Shown here: one piece after another, positions 1-7,100 of the stretch | Layout: each line of letters begins with the position of its first letter | Position numbering within the stretch: position 1 is the stretch's first letter | Assembly (NCBI GenBank): GCA_008932955.1 | Contig: WBXE01000099.1 | Span: forward strand, 1 to 8,645 | Length of the DNA: 8,645 bases | Source: Verrucomicrobiota bacterium | Lineage (GTDB): Bacteria > Verrucomicrobiota > Verrucomicrobiia > Verrucomicrobiales > Akkermansiaceae | Direction of reading: 5' to 3' | The notes under the pieces: model-generated | Told to the model about the DNA's origin: nothing | Databases searched by the model: none | Seen by the model: the letters and a program-made list of their open reading frames with translations, nothing else | Translations under genes and position numbers: made by a program

Positions 1-1028
1 ACTGACCCCATCGGCATGCAAGCGCCGGCTTTGACTGCCTCGCGTTTGAGGCGCAGCTCGCGCCATTCGTTGACTAGGCGGCTGGCCTCGATGATGCCGC
101 AACCCGCGGGCAGGGTGAGTTGGCAGTTATTCCACCAGAGGCCGCGGATGGCGACGACTGCATCGAAGCGGCCAGCGTGCCAGACGCCGAAGGGGGCGCC
201 AAAAGTGTCTGGGCAGCCGAGGCGGTCGCGCCACTCTAGCAAGAGGGCGAGGGTGTCGGCGGTGCGAGGCAGGGGGCCGAGGGCCGGGGTTGGGTGGAGG
301 CGTTGGACGAGTGCTTCGGGGCTTTGAGGCTGGTGGAGATCGAGGCGCAGCGAGGTGAGGAAATGGACGATGCTGCCGAGATCGAGGATCTCGCGCGGGC
401 AGCGTTGGAGGTGGCCGAGGTCGGTGAGTTTGGCGACGAGTGCTTGGGCGACGTATTCGTGTTCGCGGATTTCCTTGGAGTCGACTGCGAACACATCGCA
501 ATCATCACGGCGGGCGGTGCCAGCCAGAGCCATGGTTTCGAGGCGCAACCCGTCCAATGAAATGAGCAGCTCGGGAGTGGCTCCGGCAAACCCGCTGTCG
601 CCCTGCGACCAGCCAAACGAGTACAGCGGAGCGCTTTGACGGGCCATGGCCGCGATGATGGCGGGGCCGGGGGCATGATTGCAACAGCCAGTCTCGGTGA
701 CCACCGGCACGGTTTTTTCAAACAGTCCAGCGTGAATCGCTGCCATGACCTCTTGAAACACCGCCGCAAATGGCGCGGCATCCAGTGCTTGCCACTGGCA
801 TGGCGCTGCCGCCACCGCCACATGTCGCGTGGCAAACTCGCCGCTGTCGATGACTTCGACCGCTGCCGGGATTTTCCACGGCCGCGCCTCGCGCAAGGCG
901 AAATCCCTCACGTAAAACGCGGTGCCTGCCGCCGGCATCGCCGCAGCCGCCTCAAACGGACCGTGGCCGATGACGACGCTGCCGTCACGCCGCGCCAACC
1001 AAGCCATAGATTCAGATAGATTCGCCAT
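1..1028 (-). CDS. Isochorismate synthase-type (MenF-like) chorismate-binding enzyme, C-terminal end cut by window edge
   Basis: The frame is open from the ATG at 1028 to the left edge, giving 342 residues without a stop. It matches the chorismate-binding fold shared by isochorismate synthase, anthranilate synthase and aminobenzoate synthase. Visible motifs: FEKTVPVV at 103-110, where K105 would be the general base; TPELLIS at 151-157; ALAGTARR at 167-174; DSKEIREHEYV at 183-193; LHPTPALGPLPR at 244-255; FGAPFGV at 276-282; AGCGIIEAS at 308-316, with E314 a likely magnesium ligand; then a WRELRLK helix typical of the family's C terminus. LAGTA and LHPTPA favour isochorismate synthase over TrpE/PabB. 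The protein has a shorter N-terminal half than MenF of E. coli (about 430 residues). Judging by the C-terminal motif, only a few residues should be missing. A second in-frame ATG lies at 1007; neither has a clear Shine-Dalgarno. Family certain, exact reaction inferred. Confidence 0.88.
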   Translation of the reverse strand, partial: MANLSESMAWLARRDGSVVIGHGPFEAAAAMPAAGTAFYVRDFALREARPWKIPAAVEVIDSGEFATRHVAVAAAPCQWQALDAAPFAAVFQEVMAAIHAGLFEKTVPVVTETGCCNHAPGPAIIAAMARQSAPLYSFGWSQGDSGFAGATPELLISLDGLRLETMALAGTARRDDCDVFAVDSKEIREHEYVAQALVAKLTDLGHLQRCPREILDLGSIVHFLTSLRLDLHQPQSPEALVQRLHPTPALGPLPRTADTLALLLEWRDRLGCPDTFGAPFGVWHAGRFDAVVAIRGLWWNNCQLTLPAGCGIIEASRLVNEWRELRLKREAVKAGACMPMGS

Positions 1029-1045
1029 GAATATTTCGCCGCGCC

Positions 1046-1074
1046 AGCATACGGTAGAGACGCGGTGTGGGCAA
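1046..1074 (-). promoter_or_regulatory. Possible sigma-70-like promoter for the chorismate enzyme gene
   Basis: Read on the minus strand, TTGCCC (1074-1069) is followed after exactly 17 nt by TATGCT (1051-1046). Each hexamer matches 4 of 6 consensus positions. Transcription would begin about 10-15 nt before the ATG at 1028, leaving a very short leader. It sits just downstream of the heptanucleotide array, in the only sizeable gap in front of this gene. Matches this weak arise by chance, so this is a suggestion. Confidence 0.3.
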
Positions 1075-1083
1075 GCCGGATTG

Positions 1084-1146
1084 CAAGACAAGACACAAGA
1101 CACAAGACACAAGACACAAGACACAAGACACAAGACACAAGACACA
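1084..1146. repeat. Heptanucleotide tandem repeat, (AGACACA)8
   Basis: Eight perfect head-to-tail copies of AGACACA occupy 1091-1146, preceded by a partial copy at 1084-1090. The period of 7 is not a multiple of 3. The three frames therefore all read through as a repeating 7-residue peptide (KTQDTRH-like on the plus strand), which is not evidence of a protein. The array fills part of the gap between yraN and the chorismate enzyme gene and is an obvious candidate for slipped-strand length variation. Confidence 0.95.
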
Positions 1147-1211
1147 AGAGAAGATGCGCAACGCCCTCTTTTCTTTGTCTTGCGTCTTGTGTCTCCAAGT
1201 CTTGTGTCTTG
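1084..1211. repeat. Large inverted repeat formed by the heptanucleotide array and opposing copies
   Basis: Copies of the same heptamer in inverse orientation (TGTGTCT) lie at 1188-1194 and 1203-1209. The 13 bases at 1199-1211 are the exact reverse complement of a 13-base stretch that occurs in several registers inside the direct array, and 1184-1194 can also pair with it. A transcript in either direction could form a slipping hairpin with a loop of about 40-100 nt. The nearby yraN stop at 1225-1227 suggests a transcript-end role, but there is no T-tract as in a standard intrinsic terminator. Confidence 0.7.
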
Positions 1212-1224
1212 AGGCGCAGCCTGG

Positions 1225-1617
1225 CTAGAACGCATCGCGCACGCGGTTGACCCGCGGCAGCTTGCCCTCGGCGACGTACACCTCTATCACGTCGAAGCGC
1301 CACGGCAGGTTCCGCGTGCCGAGGCGCCGTAGCCAGTCGTTGGCGCCGCGTTCAATGAGTTGTTGCTTGGCCTTGGTAACGGCATCGAAGGGGCGAATCT
1401 TGCTAGACTCATGGCGGGTTTTAACTTCGACGAACATCAGCAGGCGCTGCTCGCGGGCAATGATATCCACTTCCCCGGTGCGCCGCCCCCGGCGCTTATT
1501 GCGGAAGTTTCTAGCTAAAATATGGCACCGATGGGCCCGCAGCCAAGCGGCGGCTACGTTTTCACCGTAGCGGCCGAGCCATTGGCCGTCGTGCGGTTTG
1601 CCGTCAGGCCCGGTCAA
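1225..1617 (-). CDS. YraN family (UPF0102) endonuclease-like protein
   Basis: Small protein of the YraN/UPF0102 family, which has a restriction-endonuclease-like fold and no firmly established cellular role. With the TTG start at 1617 it has 130 residues, normal for the family. Visible signature: GRYGE at 15-19, AxxWL at 23-26, ILARNFR at 33-39, GEVDII at 48-53 and FVEVKTR at 62-68. The acidic and lysine residues D51, E64 and K66 form the predicted metal/nuclease site. The TTG start overlaps the end of rnhB by 14 nt. The nearest in-frame ATG codons (1713, 1764) would run about 110-160 nt into rnhB and add an unconserved arginine-rich leader, so I prefer TTG, without a clear Shine-Dalgarno to prove it. 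The rnhB-yraN pairing is common in bacteria. Confidence 0.85.
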   Translation of the reverse strand: MTGPDGKPHDGQWLGRYGENVAAAWLRAHRCHILARNFRNKRRGRRTGEVDIIAREQRLLMFVEVKTRHESSKIRPFDAVTKAKQQLIERGANDWLRRLGTRNLPWRFDVIEVYVAEGKLPRVNRVRDAF

Positions 1618-2227
1618 GCGGCAAGGTGAGTTGAGCCACGGGCTGAAACGAGCGACGATGGTGGCGACAAGGGCCGTAAATCCGAAGTGCTTCAAGGTGT
1701 ACCTTTGTGCCATATCCCTGGTGTTTCGCAAAGCCGTAAAGTGGAAATTCCGCGTCGATTTCACCTAGCAATCGGTCGCGCGTGACCTTGGCGACGATGC
1801 TCGCCGCCGCGATCGAGAGGGAACGCCCGTCGCCTTTCACAATCCCGTCGTGCGGCCACGGAAACCCTCGCACTGGCAGGCCGTCGATCAGGCAATGGTC
1901 CGGCATCACACCCAGCGCCGCCACCGCCCGCTGCATCGCCAGATGCGTCGCCCGCAAAATGTTGTGTGTGTCGATTTCCTCAGCCGACGCCAAGGCCACG
2001 GCCCAGTGCACACGCGGATCTTCCGTTAGTATTTGATAGAGTGCATCGCGCTTTTTCGCGCTGAGTTTTTTCGAGTCATTCAGCCCTGGGTCGCGGAAGC
2101 CTAGCGGCAAAATCACCGCCGCCGCCGCCACCGGCCCGGCCAGCGGCCCGCGTCCGGCCTCATCCACCCCGGCAACGCAGCCCAGCCCGCGGGCGTGCAG
2201 GGCATCTTCCAGGGCAAAGTCGGGCAT
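1604..2227 (-). CDS. rnhB: Ribonuclease HII
   Basis: Endonuclease that cuts the RNA strand of RNA:DNA hybrids and nicks 5' to single ribonucleotides in duplex DNA, starting ribonucleotide excision repair in the cytoplasm. From the ATG at 2227 it has 207 residues, close to the E. coli enzyme (198). Motifs: GVDEAGRGPLAGPV at 20-33 with catalytic D22 and E23 and the substrate-sensing GRG; NDSKKLS at 50-56; LIDG at 113-116 with D115; KGDGRSLSIAAASIVAK at 131-147 with D133; VTRDR at 148-152. An in-frame TTG at 2266 would add 13 residues and overlap the serine dehydratase gene; I prefer the ATG, 23 nt after that gene's stop. Overlap with yraN downstream and the short gap upstream indicate one operon. 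Confidence 0.95.
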   Translation of the reverse strand: MPDFALEDALHARGLGCVAGVDEAGRGPLAGPVAAAAVILPLGFRDPGLNDSKKLSAKKRDALYQILTEDPRVHWAVALASAEEIDTHNILRATHLAMQRAVAALGVMPDHCLIDGLPVRGFPWPHDGIVKGDGRSLSIAAASIVAKVTRDRLLGEIDAEFPLYGFAKHQGYGTKVHLEALRIYGPCRHHRRSFQPVAQLTLPLDRA

Positions 2228-2250
2228 GGCTGGCGCGGGGGCTGCGCTCT

Positions 2251-3831
2251 CTATCCGCAGCCACAACCGCTGCCGCAGCTGCTGGCGCGGCGGGCAGCGA
2301 GTTTGGCTTCGAGGGCGATGGCGGTGGGAGTGATAGAAAGGCCGCCGAGGTTGGTGCAGCGCACTTCGCGCGGCATCTGGCTGGCGACGTGTTTGGCGCT
2401 GTCAATCACCTCGTCGAGCGGGATGATTGGATCGTAGCCGGCGAGGGCCATGTTAGCGCAGGCCAGCGCGTTGCTGGCGGCCATGACGTTTTTGCCGAGG
2501 CAGGGGACTTCGACGCGGTTGGCAACCGGATCGCAAATCAGGCCGAGCATGCTTTGAAAGGCCATCGAGGAGGCTGCCACGGCCTGTGTTAAAGTGCCGC
2601 CAGCCAAAGTGACCAAGGCGGCGGCGCCCATGCTAGCAGCAGATCCGCCCTCGGCCTGGCAGCCGCCGACTTCTGCGGCGAACGTCCAGCGGGTGGCGAT
2701 GAACACGCCGATGAGGCCGCTGGCTAACAATGCCTTGGCCATCGCTTCTTCATCCAGCCCCATGGTCTCGGCCATGGCGATGACCGCGCCGGGCAGCGCC
2801 GCGCAGGCACCGGCGGTGGGCGCGGCGACGATCACGCCCATCGAGCTTTTCACCTCCATCAATGCCGTGACATAGAGGATGATGCGATTTAGAGCGCCGC
2901 CATCCAGCAATTTGCCTGCCCGCATCAATTCGTCGAAACGGCCGGATTGGTGGCCCAGCACGCGGTCGTCGTAGTGGGTGCCGGCGATGCCTGCGGCAAT
3001 CGACCGGCGCACAATGCGCACGATGTCCACCATCTTGGCGACGACTTCTGTCTCACAGAGTCCGCCGCGTGCCATTTCATATTGCACGGCCAGTTGCCAC
3101 AGCGGCGTGGCGCGGCGGGCGTCATACTCTAACATTTCAGCGCAGGACCCGTAGGGCACCCGCGTGTCCTTGCGCGACATGATAGGCAGCACCGGTCCGA
3201 GACGTTTGATAGAGCGAATGCCCGGCAGTTCGGATAGAACAGCGTCACTCACAAACTCCGCTGCCTTGACCTCGATGAGCTGTCTGCCGTCGGCCTCGTG
3301 CAGCAAGATAGCATCGGCGGCGCAGCGGGTTTCCAATCGTGCGATGAACTCGGCTGCCGGCCCCTCCACCCACAACAGGGTCTGATAACAATCGCCGAAC
3401 ATCGAAACCGCAAAGCCGTCGATATCGATTACTTCCATCATGCCGCCGCCGGTCGAAATGGCGCGCACAGTGTGGGTTTCGCGCTCACTGCGCAGGGTGA
3501 GTCGATAGGTATTGGGGTGAGGATCTCCGGCGTCAACTGTTTCGATAGAGAGGCGCACGCCGGCGTCGCGCAACGCCTGTGGCGAGTCCGGCAGGCGTGC
3601 GTCGGCTGCATCCCAGCCCAGCAGACCGCCGAACAGACCCATGTCTGAGCCCTGCGTGTCGTGGGTGGTGGGCAGCGAGCCGTTGCGGTCGAACTCGACC
3701 AATACGTCGCAAAACTCCGCGTCCATCAGGTCGCGGGCGAGCCGGCCGATGCGCAGCGCGGCGGCGCAGTGCGAACTGGACGGCCCCCGCATCACCGGGC
3801 CGATGACATCATTGAAAATACTAACGATCAT
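2251..3831 (-). CDS. sdaA: L-serine dehydratase (L-serine ammonia-lyase), iron-sulfur type, fused beta-alpha form
   Basis: Converts L-serine to pyruvate and ammonia using a [4Fe-4S] cluster. 526 residues, longer than the roughly 455 of E. coli SdaA. An N-terminal beta domain (about 1-150) opens with SIFNDVIGPVMRGPSSSH, where Cys replaces the usual Thr after the His. A region around 150-215 may be an ACT-like regulatory segment. The catalytic alpha domain (about 225-510) carries the APTAGACAALPG segment with C343, GCQAE at 390-394, and the C433...C444 pair in CDPVANRVEVPC; C343, C433 and C444 are the expected cluster ligands. The protein ends in an unusual tail, SSCGSGCGCG (517-526). The ATG at 3831 begins a normal family N terminus but lacks a Shine-Dalgarno. 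The gene heads the sdaA-rnhB-yraN cluster. Confidence 0.95.
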   Translation of the reverse strand: MIVSIFNDVIGPVMRGPSSSHCAAALRIGRLARDLMDAEFCDVLVEFDRNGSLPTTHDTQGSDMGLFGGLLGWDAADARLPDSPQALRDAGVRLSIETVDAGDPHPNTYRLTLRSERETHTVRAISTGGGMMEVIDIDGFAVSMFGDCYQTLLWVEGPAAEFIARLETRCAADAILLHEADGRQLIEVKAAEFVSDAVLSELPGIRSIKRLGPVLPIMSRKDTRVPYGSCAEMLEYDARRATPLWQLAVQYEMARGGLCETEVVAKMVDIVRIVRRSIAAGIAGTHYDDRVLGHQSGRFDELMRAGKLLDGGALNRIILYVTALMEVKSSMGVIVAAPTAGACAALPGAVIAMAETMGLDEEAMAKALLASGLIGVFIATRWTFAAEVGGCQAEGGSAASMGAAALVTLAGGTLTQAVAASSMAFQSMLGLICDPVANRVEVPCLGKNVMAASNALACANMALAGYDPIIPLDEVIDSAKHVASQMPREVRCTNLGGLSITPTAIALEAKLAARRASSCGSGCGCG

Positions 3832-3860
3832 AAGATTTTGTTTGGGTTGGTGGGCACTCA

Positions 3861-3880
3861 GGAGGGACTTTAATCCCCCC
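3861..3880. repeat. G/C-tract hairpin 30 bp upstream of sdaA
   Basis: Seven bases at 3861-3867 face 3874-3880 as an inverted repeat with one mismatch (A3863/C3878) and the loop CTTTAA. In the sdaA transcript it reads as a G-run, ATTAAAG, then TCCC. Because it lies within 50 nt of the sdaA start codon it could be part of a leader, but there is no direct sign of a regulatory function. Confidence 0.4.
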
Positions 3881-3886
3881 GACTAA

Positions 3887-3953
3887 CATGGCCCGGCCGC
3901 GGCCCGTTATGGAGCGACGACTTTATTGTCGTCGTGCGGAAGGACCGGCCATG
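3887..3953. repeat. Long imperfect palindrome with a perfect inner hairpin
   Basis: Outer arms 3887-3893 and 3947-3953 (CATGGCC against GGCCATG) pair perfectly, and the pairing continues with two mismatches to 3898/3942. Inside, CGACGAC (3915-3921) pairs with GTCGTCG (3928-3934) around the loop TTTATT. The whole 67-bp unit looks like a dispersed intergenic palindrome or small non-autonomous element rather than a terminator, since no T-tract flanks it on either strand. Confidence 0.55.
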
Positions 3954-3996
3954 AAACAGAGCCTTCGGCACGTACCCATGGGCCACCCTTCCGCTA

Positions 3997-4016
3997 CCAC
4001 CACAAGAATGTGGTGG
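3997..4016. terminator. Perfect 8-bp hairpin with AGAA loop, possible transcript-end structure
   Basis: CCACCACA (3997-4004) and TGTGGTGG (4009-4016) are perfect reverse complements around a four-base loop. It lies about 120 nt downstream of the GH95 stop codon. It has the stem of an intrinsic terminator but no following T-run on either strand, so it may act as an mRNA 3'-end stabiliser or be one more intergenic palindrome. Confidence 0.35.
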
Positions 4017-4035
4017 CTCCTTAGCCCGAGTTACT

Positions 4036-4060
4036 CCAGGTGCCACACCCGCCCACCTGG
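4036..4060. terminator. 7-bp hairpin downstream of the GH95 gene
   Basis: CCAGGTG (4036-4042) pairs perfectly with CACCTGG (4054-4060) around an 11-nt loop. It is the first strong stem met by a transcript leaving the GH95 gene, about 77 nt past the stop. No T-tract follows. Together with the hairpin at 3997-4016 it may mark the 3' end of that transcript. Confidence 0.35.
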
Positions 4061-4136
4061 TTCTGGCGCTAGAAAGGAAAATAGAAACCACGGAATGCAC
4101 GGATAAAGAAAGAGTTATGGATTTAAGGCCGTTCAG

Positions 4137-7100
4137 TTACTTGCCGTTCCAGCGGAAGGCTTCGCCCTTGGCGGGGGTGACGTCGCGGACGTTGTGCTGG
4201 TAGCGGACGCGCAGGGGGTTGCCGGATTGGGAGTGAATCACCGCGGCGGTGAGTTGGCCATCTTGCCACGTTAGATCGACGCTAAAGCCGCCGCGGGCGC
4301 GCAGCCCGCTGACCGAGCCGGAGGCCCATTCCTTGGGCAGTGCGGGTAGCAGATGGACTTCGCCAGCGTGGGATTGGAGGAGCATCTCGGCGATGGCGGC
4401 GGTGGCACCGTGGGCACCGTCCACCTGCGCCGCGCGGAAACACTTGGAAAATAGGTTGGGGGTGGTTTGCAGGGCCACCAAGTTAGACAGGCATTTCAGC
4501 GCGTGGTCGCCATCGTAGAGGCGGGCCCAACAGGCGGCTTTCCAAGCCATGCCGAAGCCGGTGCCGACATCGCCGCGGAGGTTGAGGGCGACCTTGGCGG
4601 CTTGCGCCAACTCGGGCGTGGCGGCGGGCGTGATTTGGTTGCTAGGGTATAAGCCGTAGAGGTGAGAGATATGGCGATGCTTCGATTCGAGCACGCCGCA
4701 ATCTTGCAACCATTCTTGCAGTTGGCCATTTTTGCCAATCTGCATCGGCGCCAGACGCGCCCGAGCCGCAGCTACTTTCTTGCCGAATTGTTCGTCCACC
4801 GCCAGAATCCGACAACTCTCACTGCACGCGGTGAACAGGTCCTTGACGATTCCCAAATCGATCGTCGAGCCCGCGCAGATGGTGGTGCCGGGCACATCGT
4901 AGCCCATGCCTTCGACCTTGTGCGGCCCGTTGCCGGGGCTGGCGGGGAAGTTTTCTGGCGAGGTGGATGGGCAGGTGACCAACCATTTGTGGGAGGGTTC
5001 CTCCACCAGTGTATCGAGGAAAAATTGTGAGGCACCTTTGAGCAAGGGCTGGATTTGACGCAGGTAGTCCTTGTCGCCGCTGAATAGATAGTGCTCCCAC
5101 AGGTGGGTGCACAGCCATGCGCCGCCGACCGAGAAGGTGCCCCAGGTGGCTCCGTCCATTGGGGCTGCGGCACGCCACTGGTCGGTGTTCTGATGGAAAA
5201 CCCAACCGCCGGCAGCGTAGTGATCCTTGGCGATTTTAGCGCCGGTTTCTGACAGATCTTGGACCATGCGCAGCAACGGTTCGGTGCAATCCTGCAAGCT
5301 GGTGGTTTCCGCCGGCCAGTAATTCATCTCGGTGTTGATGTTGGTGGTGAACTTGCTTTCCCACGCCGGATTCATGTCCTCGTTCCAAATCCCCTGCAGA
5401 TTGGCCGGTTGACAACCGGGACGACTGCTTCCTAACAATAGATAGCGGCCGTATTGGAACATCAGCGCCGCCAGTTGCGGGTCTTTCGCCGCTAGGTGGT
5501 CGGTGAGGCGCTGGTCGGTCGGCAGCGCGGAGGCCGCAGTTTCTGGCAGGCTCAGCATGACGTTGCCAAAGACTTTGTGGTGATCGGCGACGTGGGCGGC
5601 GCGCAACGCGTTGAATTCCTTGCCCTTGACCTTGGCGAGGTAGTCGCTGACCCGCGCTGCGGGATCGGCGCTGATGTCGTTGTAGTGTTTGAAGTTGGTG
5701 GCTGCGGCAATAATCACAGTGACTGAGTCGGCCCCTTCGATCGACACTCCATCCTTGCTAACAACGCGCTTGCCGCCATCGGCCAGTACCTGGGCCCGGC
5801 CCTCGTAGCAGACGCGGCCCACGATGCCGGCCATGCTGCCGGTTTTTCCGCGCAGCACCAACTCGCCGTCCTTTGTGGCTTCGCTGGTGAAAGATTCGTC
5901 GCCGGGGGTTTTGGTGTTAGAGATGCCGGCGAGCTTGGTGGCGAGAGTGAGCGCACCAGGTTTGCTCGCCGAGAGGCGAACGACTACGACCTGGTCGGGC
6001 GCACTGGCAAACACCTCGCGCCGGTATTCGACGTCACCGACTTGATAGGTGACGCTGGCCACGCCGGTAGTTAGGTCGAGGTCGCGGCGGTAATCAGTAG
6101 CAGCTTGATGGTCTTTCGGGAATTCTAACAACAAGTCACCAAGCGGTTGGTACTTCATCTGATCGACGGGCTTGCCCATCATGGTCTGGTTAAATAAAGC
6201 CTCGGCCGCGCATTCCTTGCCGGCAAAGACGAGGCGGCGGATTTCCGGCAGCGCTTGCGGGCCGCCGCTGCGAGACGGATCATAGGGGCCGCCGGTCCAG
6301 ATCGTTTGCTCGTTAAGATTGATGCGCTCGCTCGCGGTGCCGCCGAAGACCATCGCGCCGAGTCGGCCGTTGCCGACTGGCAGTGCCTCGATCCATTTGC
6401 TGGCGGGCTGGGCGTACCACATCGTGGTGGCCGCCGCGCCGGGAGCCAGCGGCGGATGGGCCAGTAGCGTCTGGTGGGCGCTTGACTTGTTTTCGGACCC
6501 GGTTTGGACCGGGCCCCAGATGGCCGTCATTAATTGATAGATATCAGGTTCAGCGGCCATCAATTCGGCGCGGTTGAACGGGAAGAAGTCGTTGGTGCCG
6601 AAATACGCTTCGGTCATTTCCGCGAAAAATTCCTTGTGGTCGGTTAGGCCGTAGTGGCGGACGCGTTCGCCGGTGATGAGCAAGGCAGAATCACCGTGGC
6701 CGCTGGCTTTGTAGCGGGCGTAGGTATCGCGGGTACGTGCTTCGTCGAAGCCGAGCACCTGGTCGTGATAGGCGTGGGCGAGTTCGTGCAACAGGCACCA
6801 GGGTTGGACGTTGATCTGGCGCGGGGCTAGCAACTCGGCGGCCACCGGGATGTGGACGCAGTGGGCGAGATCGGCGGCATAGCCATTTTCGACTAACCAC
6901 TCGGCTTCGGGATGGTACTGCATCGGCCGCAGTTTGCCGTGGCTCATGTCGAGCACGATGGTGACGCTCTGCAACTTGGCCAGGCAGTGCGGGCGGACAA
7001 CCGCCTTGATGTCGGATAGGCGCGCGTCGATATTTTTCAAAATGCGGGTACCCAATTCTTCGTTAGGTGGCTGGAGCAGGCGGTCATCGACGCGCAGGGT

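Larger units (their letters stand above)
3832..4136. other. Intergenic region with four hairpins between the GH95 gene and sdaA
   Basis: These 305 bp separate the stop of the GH95 gene (4137) from the start of sdaA (3831), both on the minus strand, so they hold the 3' end of one transcript and any promoter or leader of the next. Four inverted repeats are listed separately. Short reading frames cross the region on both strands, but they pass through the palindromes and resemble no protein I know. I found no convincing -35/-10 pair for sdaA and no riboswitch class I can name. Confidence 0.6.

Noticed and set aside
236..835. 199-residue minus-strand open frame, and other frames over 1-1020
   Set aside because: They lie in the wrong phases of the chorismate enzyme gene, whose in-phase translation shows the full family motif set.
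1065..1250. Small plus-strand protein with KTQDTRH repeats, and a minus-strand frame with CLVSCVL repeats
   Set aside because: The 7-bp repeat lacks stops in every frame and so produces such peptides automatically. There is no start context or family.
2228..2266. TTG start of rnhB at 2266
   Set aside because: It overlaps the sdaA end and adds residues before the normal RNase HII N terminus. The ATG at 2227 gives the usual length.
3870..4106. Small proteins of 72-76 residues on either strand upstream of sdaA
   Set aside because: Both are read from the hairpin-rich intergenic DNA and have no recognisable domain. The overlap of two opposite frames on palindromes argues against coding.
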